Assembly: GCA_003485955.1 (NCBI GenBank)
Contig: DNHH01000015.1
Span: 1,984-9,666 of the forward strand
Direction of reading: 5' to 3'
DNA from: Opitutia bacterium
Lineage (GTDB): Bacteria; Verrucomicrobiota; Verrucomicrobiia; Opitutales; UBA953
DNA: 7,683 nt
Shown here: positions 1-6,039 of the stretch, in pieces
Layout: each line of letters begins with the position of its first letter
Numbering within the stretch: the first letter of the stretch is position 1
Translations under genes and position numbers: made by a program
The notes under the pieces: generated by a model
Database searches by the model: none
Told to the model about the DNA's origin: nothing
The model's input: the letters and a program-made list of their open reading frames with translations, nothing else

Positions 1-1787
1 TGCAAGATTTGCTGCGCCGTCGTGTCGTCCAACTCAACGAATCATTCCTTAAAGCCGTCGACAGCGAAGACTACTCTGGAAAATATCGCGGCGTCTTCCC
101 GATCAAAGTTAATCAATTGCGTGAAGTCGTAGAAGAAATTCTCGATGCAGGTGAGCCTTATGGCTTTGGCCTCGAGGCTGGTTCTAAGCCCGAACTTTTA
201 ATCGCTCTCGCATTGCTCGAAGCCAATGGCCCGTTGTTGATCTGCAATGGCTATAAGGACGACGAGTTTATCGAGTTAGCCTTAATGGGTCGTAAACTCG
301 GAAAGCAGACCATTATTGTTATTGAGCAGGTTTCCGAGGTTGATGCCATTATCCGCACCGCACGCCGCATGGGCGTCGTCCCGCATATCGGCATTCGCGT
401 TAAACTAACAGCAACTGGTGAAGGTAAGTGGGCTGAGAGCACAGGTGAAAACGCCAAATTTGGATTAACAGCTTCGGAGATCATGGTCGCAGTCGACAAA
501 TTGCGCCGGGCGCGGATGACGGACGCTCTTCGACTTGTCCACTTCCACATCGGTTCGCAGGTTCCCAATATTGCGACGATCAAGAAAGCCGTGGTTGAGG
601 CTGCCCGTTATTATTGCGAACTTTCTAAAATGGGCTTCCCCATGGGGCTCCTCGATGTCGGCGGCGGATTAGGTATAGATTATGACGGTAGCCGTTCGGC
701 CTTTGAATCTTCCATGAACTATAGCATGGAAGTTTATGCACGTGACGTCGTGGCGAGCATTAAACAAGTGTGCGAAGCCTCTGGGGTGGCACACCCTGAC
801 ATTGTTTCTGAGTCCGGCCGTGCATTGGTTGCGCCGCATTCTATTCTAATCTTTGAGGCCGTTGATCGCATTGCCCGTGATGGTAATGCTGGCGCACCTC
901 CACGCGGCAAATCGCACCCCGTTATCCGTGAACTCGAGGCCATCCTTAAGAACAAACGTAAGTTTGATCCCTTGGAGCGCTACCACGATGCTAAAGAGAA
1001 AAAAGAAGAGGCACACAGCCGCTTTACACTAGGTTACCTCAGTCTCGAGCAGCGTGCGTATGTAGATCGTCTTTTTTGGCAAATCTGCCGCGACCTTCGT
1101 GCTAAGCTCGCAAATCTACATGACGTCCCGGACGAACTTGCACGTCTAGACTCGATGCTCGCTGAGCAGTACGTCTGTAACTTCTCCGTATTCCAATCTT
1201 TGCTCGATCATTGGGCGCTAGATCAGTTGTTCCCGATTGCCCCGATTCACCGTCTCAATGAAAGGCCGACGATTCAAGCAACACTGGCGGACATCACTTG
1301 CGATTCGGATGGCAAAGTCGACGACTTCATCGACCTCGAAGACGTCCGTCGCACCTTATCGCTACACCCGCTTAAGAAAGATGAGCCCTATTACATCGGT
1401 GCCTTCATGGTCGGTGCCTACCAGGACATCATGGGTGACTTGCACAACCTCTTCGGACGCGTCAACGAAGCCCACGTATTCCTGGAAGACGATGAAGAAG
1501 ACGGCTTCTATCTCGAAGAGACATTGGAAGGCTATAGCGTCGAGCGTATCCTCGGCATGATTCAGTATAACGCTGAAGACCTTTGTCGGATGCTGAAGCG
1601 TCAAGTCGACCGCGCGACCCGTGCCGACTCAGTGAAGCCGCGCGAAGGTGTCGCCATGGTTGATCTCTATGAGCGCTTGATTCGCGGAAAGACCTACCTC
1701 ATTCCGCACCGCAGTAAAAAGAAGCCTGAAAGTCGTAAAGCTAAACCGAGTCTAAAACGTAAATCAGTACGGCGAACTCGGGGTTGA
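1..1787 (+). CDS. speA: Biosynthetic arginine decarboxylase SpeA, 5'-truncated by window edge
   Basis: PLP-dependent, cytoplasmic decarboxylase that converts L-arginine to agmatine, the first step of the agmatine route to putrescine. The reading frame is open to the left edge (codons before position 9 read Gln-Asp), so the TTG at 9 is not taken as the start. Compared with the usual 630-660 residues, roughly the first 50-80 are missing. Numbering from position 9, visible landmarks are the PLP-lysine motif VFPIKVNQ (Lys33), VHFHIGSQ (177-184), the glycine-rich phosphate-binding loop LDVGGGLGIDYDGS (215-228), SESGRALVAPHS (267-278), the C-terminal active-site cysteine loop CDSDGKVDDF (431-440) and GAFMVGAYQDIMGDLHNLFG (464-483). 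The long insert around 300-400 is typical of SpeA and separates it from diaminopimelate or ornithine decarboxylases. The last ~25 residues form a Lys/Arg-rich tail of unknown role. TGA stop at 1785-1787. Family call is very secure. Confidence 0.96.
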   Translation, partial: QDLLRRRVVQLNESFLKAVDSEDYSGKYRGVFPIKVNQLREVVEEILDAGEPYGFGLEAGSKPELLIALALLEANGPLLICNGYKDDEFIELALMGRKLGKQTIIVIEQVSEVDAIIRTARRMGVVPHIGIRVKLTATGEGKWAESTGENAKFGLTASEIMVAVDKLRRARMTDALRLVHFHIGSQVPNIATIKKAVVEAARYYCELSKMGFPMGLLDVGGGLGIDYDGSRSAFESSMNYSMEVYARDVVASIKQVCEASGVAHPDIVSESGRALVAPHSILIFEAVDRIARDGNAGAPPRGKSHPVIRELEAILKNKRKFDPLERYHDAKEKKEEAHSRFTLGYLSLEQRAYVDRLFWQICRDLRAKLANLHDVPDELARLDSMLAEQYVCNFSVFQSLLDHWALDQLFPIAPIHRLNERPTIQATLADITCDSDGKVDDFIDLEDVRRTLSLHPLKKDEPYYIGAFMVGAYQDIMGDLHNLFGRVNEAHVFLEDDEEDGFYLEETLEGYSVERILGMIQYNAEDLCRMLKRQVDRATRADSVKPREGVAMVDLYERLIRGKTYLIPHRSKKKPESRKAKPSLKRKSVRRTRG

Positions 1788-1831
1788 GTCGTTATCCGGC
1801 AACATACAAGAATTAGCGCTGTCCAAGGTTC
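1788..1831. other. Intergenic gap, speA to propeller-azurin gene
   Basis: This 44-bp spacer holds no convincing promoter boxes and no intrinsic terminator stem. Only AAGG at 1825-1828 stands out, 3 nt before the GTG start. The short distance leaves open whether the exported genes are read through from speA or have a promoter inside speA. Confidence 0.5.
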
Positions 1832-4387
1832 GTGCGTCTTTTTGTATTTAGCCTTCTCGCTGTTCGCCTTGCGGCTGCAGAGGATCCTTTGCCGGGGACA
1901 GTGCTTGACCAAACCCCTGTTCCCAAACGCGACGACTTCAATCCAGACCGCACGCCTCTCCGCCCGGCCGACTATCCCTACTGGCAGGATTCCGTTAACC
2001 GAGACCGCGTCTTTGACTTTTATGCCAAGGAGGCACTTGCCTACCTAAACGCAGAGCTGTTGCCCGGTGTTCTTCCAGCCTATCCAGGCCTCGATGGTGG
2101 AAAACAAGGACACTGGGGTAACCAGAACGACGCCGTAACATGGAATGACGGTCGTTGGGCCGCGTCAAATCATGGACATCTTTTCAGCGGGGTTCTCAGG
2201 TCTGAAAATCTGGCAGTTGCGAAGGGAGTCTGGGTTAGAGAAGGTAATCTCAACGGTTGCTTTGACCCTACGTCACTCTGCTTCCGCGTGAAATGGAAAG
2301 GTGAATTCCTTAAACTCAGTGCACACCGTCACGGTTTCAATGGTGCGGCCGAGATAAATGGGGAACCATTCACCACTGTGCCGGCACGTAAACTCGGTGT
2401 CGGTGATGTTTACCACGGTTTTTACCGACAGGGCGATAAGGTCATCTTTAGTTATGCAATTGGCGGAAAAGAATACACTGAGACTCTAGGCGAAGGCCGC
2501 AAGCAGCGCGATGGCGTCGAACTTGCACGTGGTGGAGCTACCCGCTGGCCCGGCTGGATTGAGACCACAGGTAGAGTTGGTTCAGGAGATGATTTTGCCG
2601 TCGACACCTTAGTACTCCCAACAAGCAATCCGTATGGCACGCTCTTCTTTGTCAGTGGTTTCGATTTTCTACCCGACGGTTCGATAGCTCTCTGTACTAT
2701 GACGGGCGAGGTATGGCTGGTACGCGGGGTAGATGCTACACTCGAGAAGTTGCGGTGGAAGCGCTTCGCCACTGGTTTACATCAACCGCTCGGACTAAAG
2801 GTTATCAATGGAGATATACTTGTTATGGGACGCGACCAAGTCACCCGGCTCGTCGATCTTAATGGCGACGATGAAGCTGATTTTTACGAGTGCCTAACGA
2901 ATATCCAATCCACATCTATTGGCTCGCATGACTACATCGTTGGACTTGATGTAGACCCCAGTGGTCGATTGCTGACCGCATCCGCGAACCAAGGAATCAT
3001 CCGGATCACTCCGCCACTTGGCGTTGAAGTACTCGGTACTGGCTTACGCAATCCGAACGGCATCGCTGTCTCGCCCGATGGACGCTTCATCGTCTCACAA
3101 GGCCAAGAAGGTAACACGACGCCTGCTTCGATGCTCTTACAAGTCGATACCGCCGAGAAAGGCCCAACGCCTTACTTCGGCTACTCCGGACCGCGGACTG
3201 ATCGCACCACCACGCCACCACTTTTACTCTTACCACGAGGCGTTGATAATTCCTGTGGTGGAGGTGTGTTCCTCTCCGAACGTTCCTGGCCTGAGTTGCG
3301 CGGCAACGGCAACCTAATTCATCTCTCCTACGGGGCGGGCAGCGCTTTTCTCGTCACACGCGAGCAGGTGGACGGCGTCTGGCAAGGTGCCGCAACGTTA
3401 ATCACGGGCGGCTTTGAGTCTGGCGCCCAGCACGCACGATTCAATCCGCGCGACGGCCAGCTTTATGTCAGTGGTATGACAGGGTGGGGGACTTACACGC
3501 CCGCTGATGGATGCTTGCAACGCGTTAGACGCGTTGGTCGTACACCATTGCCAGTAGCACATGAAGTTAGGGCCGATGGTATCTTACTCCACTTCGATCA
3601 GCCAATCGATACCGTAGCGGCAGGTGATGCCCGCAAACACTTCGCGCAAGCGTGGAACTATCGTTACGGCCCAAGCTACGGATCGCCGGAGTTCTCTATT
3701 AGCCAGCCCGACGTCATCGGCCATGACGCCTGGCCGGTCAAGTCGACGAAACTACTTAATGAGGGACGCTCCATCTTTCTTGAAATACCCTCTATCGTAC
3801 TCGCCAACCAAGTTCACCTACACGTAGCGATTGGCAAAAATCGTTTCCGTGACGTATTCCTCACAATCAACGCGCTCGGCAAACCCTACCTGAGCACCTC
3901 TACAGCTAGCTCAATTCATTTGACTCATCCTAAGACTGTCACGCCTGTCGACATGAAAACCGCCTCGGTTAAATGGGAGTCCGAGCTCTGCGGCTTACCT
4001 TTCCGTACAATTACCCTGCGTGCCGCCACCGGCCTGCAGTATGAGCAACGTGAACTGCGCGCCGTTGCTGGGGAGTACCTCGCACTGGTTTTCGAGAATC
4101 CCGATGACATGCCACATAACTGGGTGTTGACCGAAACGGGCGCTGCTGACGCTGTCGCGAAGCTAGCAGATCTTATGATCGCACAGCCAGATGCATTTGC
4201 ACGTCACTATGTGCCAGAGAGTACTGATATTCTGTGCCACTCCCGACTGATGCTGCCGCACACACGTACAACACTCTACTTTAATGCACCCACGAAGCCC
4301 GGGCGTTACCCATACCTGTGTACTTTCCCTGGCCATACCCAGATTATGCGCGGGGTTCTGGTGGTAGAGCCCGCTGGCGCGCGTTGA
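1832..4387 (+). CDS. Exported DUF6797-like/beta-propeller protein with C-terminal azurin-like type 1 copper domain
   Basis: Predicted secreted or periplasmic protein of 851 residues; exact function unknown. Start: the GTG at 1832 is the only in-frame start after the in-frame TAG at 1814, and it gives a signal peptide (hydrophobic FVFSLLAV, likely cleavage near LAAA|ED, residue 16). A weak AAGG lies only 3 nt upstream. Domains in order: a DUF6797-like region (about 80-215; PAYPGLDGGKQGHWGNQND, WNDGRW); a sorbosone-dehydrogenase/NHL-like propeller (about 255-570; QPLGLKV, VDLNGDDEADFYE, GLRNPNGIAVSPDGR); a beta-sandwich-like region (about 575-685; WNYRYGPSYGSPEFS); and an azurin-like cupredoxin (about 720-847). 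The cupredoxin has the type 1 copper ligands His762 (MPHNWVL), Cys830, His835 and Met839 (CTFPGHTQIMRG), closely matching azurin spacing. No CXXCH haem motif is present, although related propeller proteins often carry cytochrome c domains. I infer electron transfer between a substrate site in the propeller and the copper. Likely co-transcribed with the YHYH gene 42 bp downstream. Domain calls are from motif recognition, and the DUF6797 label is the least certain. Confidence 0.88.
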   Translation: MRLFVFSLLAVRLAAAEDPLPGTVLDQTPVPKRDDFNPDRTPLRPADYPYWQDSVNRDRVFDFYAKEALAYLNAELLPGVLPAYPGLDGGKQGHWGNQNDAVTWNDGRWAASNHGHLFSGVLRSENLAVAKGVWVREGNLNGCFDPTSLCFRVKWKGEFLKLSAHRHGFNGAAEINGEPFTTVPARKLGVGDVYHGFYRQGDKVIFSYAIGGKEYTETLGEGRKQRDGVELARGGATRWPGWIETTGRVGSGDDFAVDTLVLPTSNPYGTLFFVSGFDFLPDGSIALCTMTGEVWLVRGVDATLEKLRWKRFATGLHQPLGLKVINGDILVMGRDQVTRLVDLNGDDEADFYECLTNIQSTSIGSHDYIVGLDVDPSGRLLTASANQGIIRITPPLGVEVLGTGLRNPNGIAVSPDGRFIVSQGQEGNTTPASMLLQVDTAEKGPTPYFGYSGPRTDRTTTPPLLLLPRGVDNSCGGGVFLSERSWPELRGNGNLIHLSYGAGSAFLVTREQVDGVWQGAATLITGGFESGAQHARFNPRDGQLYVSGMTGWGTYTPADGCLQRVRRVGRTPLPVAHEVRADGILLHFDQPIDTVAAGDARKHFAQAWNYRYGPSYGSPEFSISQPDVIGHDAWPVKSTKLLNEGRSIFLEIPSIVLANQVHLHVAIGKNRFRDVFLTINALGKPYLSTSTASSIHLTHPKTVTPVDMKTASVKWESELCGLPFRTITLRAATGLQYEQRELRAVAGEYLALVFENPDDMPHNWVLTETGAADAVAKLADLMIAQPDAFARHYVPESTDILCHSRLMLPHTRTTLYFNAPTKPGRYPYLCTFPGHTQIMRGVLVVEPAGAR

Positions 4388-4392
4388 ATTAC

Positions 4393-4415
4393 AGTGAAAC
4401 TCTAAAGAGTTTACT
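4393..4415 (+). other. Small inverted repeat (hairpin) in the intergenic gap
   Basis: AAACTC (4397-4402) and GAGTTT (4407-4412) form a six-base-pair stem around the loop TAAA. The stem extends by AGT/ACT (4393-4395 with 4413-4415) past a single bulged G at 4396. It lies just after the propeller-azurin stop and 14 bases before the YHYH start. No T-run follows, so it is not a standard intrinsic terminator. It could protect a 3' end, cause partial termination, or be chance. Confidence 0.35.
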
Positions 4416-4429
4416 GGGGTTTAAAAGGT

Positions 4430-5353
4430 ATGTCACACCTTCGCTTTCCAATTGGTATTCTACTCGCTAGTGGCGCTGTTTTTGCCGCAACCAAAGAAGC
4501 ACTACCACAGCCGCACGTTGTTATTACGGTCAAGGGCGACGTTCGCACAATCGAAACCAACGCCATTCCGAACCACGCCACAGGCAAGTTCCCTGGCCCA
4601 GGAAATCCGAATGCAATTTCGGCTCAAAAGCTGACATTCACGATGCCAGTAAATCCTAAGGCTAATGATAAACCAACTAAAGCCCAGGGTCCTACAACAT
4701 GGGGTGTTGCACTGAATGGTGTACCCTTTGATCCGAATACGGCCGAGTATTGGAACCGCGACCGTAGCAATGGCTGGAATGAAGACTTGATGGGCGCTGT
4801 TGGCAAATTAGGCGCAGACCAAAGTAATGCACACGTACAACCCGAGGGTACTTATCATTACCACGCAAAGCCCGTACTTCTGATTGAAGCCCTTGGTGGC
4901 GATAGTGGTCGCACATTACTCGTGGGCTATGCCGCAGATGGTTTTCCAGTTTACACGGCAAATGGACACAAAGATCCGAAAGATTTAAAGAGTCCCGTTG
5001 TTGCTCTGAAATCGAGCTACATACTTAAAGAAGGTAATCGCCCCAGTGGCACGGCTGGTCCAGGTGGTAAGTACGACGGTAAGTACACGGTCGACTGGCA
5101 GTATGTGGCAGGCAAAGGAGAACTCGATGAAGCCAATGGACGCTTTGAGGTCACGGCAGAATACCCGAAAGGCACCTACGTCTACCATATGACAGATACC
5201 TTCCCTTATATCTCACGGATGTTTAAGGGCACACCCGACAGTAGCTTTAAAAAGGGTCCAGGCACTGGTGGTGCACGTAGCGGTGGTGCAGGCGGACCAG
5301 GCGGGGCACGTCGCGGAGGCCAGGGCGGGCCTCTCAATGGCCCACCTCAGTAA
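4430..5353 (+). CDS. Exported YHYH-motif protein with Gly/Arg-rich C-terminal tail
   Basis: A 307-residue predicted exported protein of the YHYH family (Pfam YHYH, as I recall it); biochemical role unknown. The N-terminus is a signal peptide: HLR, then the hydrophobic FPIGILLASGAVFA, with likely cleavage near residue 19-20. ATG 4430 is the first in-frame start after the TAA at 4403-4405. AAAAGG (4423-4428) ends just one base before it, an unusually short spacing. Family signatures are HVQPEGTYHYH (135-145, naming motif 142-145), the downstream VGYAADGFPVYT (165-176) and the second histidine element YVYHMTDTFPYISRMFKG (250-267). The clustered His/Tyr residues suggest a metal or ligand site, which is inference. 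Residues about 273-307 are low-complexity, rich in Gly, Pro and Arg, and probably disordered or surface-binding. It follows the azurin-domain gene by 42 bp on the same strand, so joint expression and an extracytoplasmic partnership are plausible. Its TAA stop (5351-5353) lies 5 bp from the stop of the convergent lutC. Confidence 0.9.
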   Translation: MSHLRFPIGILLASGAVFAATKEALPQPHVVITVKGDVRTIETNAIPNHATGKFPGPGNPNAISAQKLTFTMPVNPKANDKPTKAQGPTTWGVALNGVPFDPNTAEYWNRDRSNGWNEDLMGAVGKLGADQSNAHVQPEGTYHYHAKPVLLIEALGGDSGRTLLVGYAADGFPVYTANGHKDPKDLKSPVVALKSSYILKEGNRPSGTAGPGGKYDGKYTVDWQYVAGKGELDEANGRFEVTAEYPKGTYVYHMTDTFPYISRMFKGTPDSSFKKGPGTGGARSGGAGGPGGARRGGQGGPLNGPPQ

Positions 5354-5384
5354 GCTTTTTAGCCGACTAAGATTAGTACAAGCT
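5323..5384. terminator. Possible termination structures at the convergent gene junction
   Basis: Two imperfect inverted repeats lie across the meeting point of the two blocks. The first, inside the YHYH 3' end, pairs GGGCC (5327-5331) with GGCCC (5339-5343), plus outer GG/CC after a C/A mismatch. A run of five T occurs at 5356-5360, but eight bases past the stem, which is further than in a typical intrinsic terminator. The second pairs AGCTT (5353-5357) with AAGCT (5380-5384) and encloses ACTAA/TTAGT (5366-5377, with a two-base loop). Read leftward, it precedes a run of A rather than T. Evidence is weak; the positional logic (convergent stops 5 bp apart) is the main support. Confidence 0.25.
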
Positions 5385-6039
5385 CCTTGGGTCCATGTGC
5401 ACCAAGCACAAGGATGCGTTCAATATCACCTGTTCGGCTTGGCCCGGTAATAAACGAAATCATGCTCGGCATGTGATCGCTGTTACGCTGCTGAATGAAA
5501 ACAAAAGCATCTGCAAGATCGCCCATAACTTGGTCAACTCTGGCAATCACGACATGGGCATGCGGTAGAATAGATAAAGATCTGCCGCCATTCGTAGATG
5601 ACGAAACAATGATTGATCCCGTTTGTGCAACGATAGCTTCGCATGTCGTAAGGCCGGCATCGCAGCTTTCGAGTTTCTGCTTATCAAATTCCGCATCAGC
5701 CTGCCAGGTCTCACAACTGACGCTCTTAATGATTGCTTGGGTATCGGTGTGTGCGTGGTAGGCGAGGCGCTTCCACTGTTTTGCGCGACATAACTCGTCC
5801 AGTGCCGCAGCAGCTTGCGACATGTCGACGACCCGGATGAGTTGAGTTTTAAGCTTAGTGAGATTTTCTGTCAGTACAGTTAAGCGAACATCTGGTGTTT
5901 CGCCGCCGTCAGGCAACCAGGGTCTGCTTGCCTTGGCAGGAGTACCTGCAATCGAAGCGGACTTTAAGTGAGGCTTAGCGGCAGGTAGACGCAAAGCTTC
6001 ACGTATGCGCGCCATGATGGTTTCTTGGGCTGTTTTCAT
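5359..6039 (-). CDS. lutC: LutC, LUD-domain subunit of L-lactate oxidation system
   Basis: Small LUD-domain protein (LutC/YkgG family) that acts with LutA and LutB in oxidation of L-lactate to pyruvate in the cytoplasm. From the chosen start it has 226 residues, close to the family's usual 215-240. Visible signatures are an N-terminal helix ARIREAL, the core CDAGLTTCEAIVAQTGSI (about 126-143), and the C-terminal ITGPSRTGDIERILVLGAHG (197-216), diagnostic for this family. Start choice: ATG at 6039 overlaps the lutB stop as ATGA (6036-6039), and its product MKTAQETIMARI fits the family N-terminus. An ATG at 6057 would add six residues, and no well-spaced Shine-Dalgarno decides between them. It is the last gene of the operon, and its TAA lies 5 bp from the stop of the oppositely oriented YHYH gene. 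Confidence 0.93.
   Translation of the reverse strand: MKTAQETIMARIREALRLPAAKPHLKSASIAGTPAKASRPWLPDGGETPDVRLTVLTENLTKLKTQLIRVVDMSQAAAALDELCRAKQWKRLAYHAHTDTQAIIKSVSCETWQADAEFDKQKLESCDAGLTTCEAIVAQTGSIIVSSSTNGGRSLSILPHAHVVIARVDQVMGDLADAFVFIQQRNSDHMPSMISFITGPSRTGDIERILVLGAHGPKELVLILVG

Noticed and set aside
1842..2048. Alternative frame starting at TTG near the propeller-azurin start, with a hydrophobic beginning
   Set aside because: It is a +1 shadow of the signal-peptide codons. Family motifs occur only in the 1832 frame, and this frame ends without any domain.
1832..4387. Possible haem c site or multi-haem role in the large exported protein
   Set aside because: No CXXCH is present. The lone C-terminal CHS (803 region) does not fit a haem-binding motif, and the metal site is better explained as type 1 copper.
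4692..4961. Open frame on the minus strand inside the YHYH gene
   Set aside because: It lies antisense to a well-supported gene, its protein has no recognisable family pattern, and it is rich in Arg/Ser/His as expected for a shadow frame.
5366..5377. Perfect inverted repeat ACTAA-GA-TTAGT as a stand-alone terminator or operator
   Set aside because: The loop is only two bases, the stem is AT-rich and short, and it lies in lutC codons for conserved residues; chance is sufficient.
5495..5761. Plus-strand open frame opposite lutC
   Set aside because: It is antisense to conserved LUD-domain codons and shows no motif of its own.
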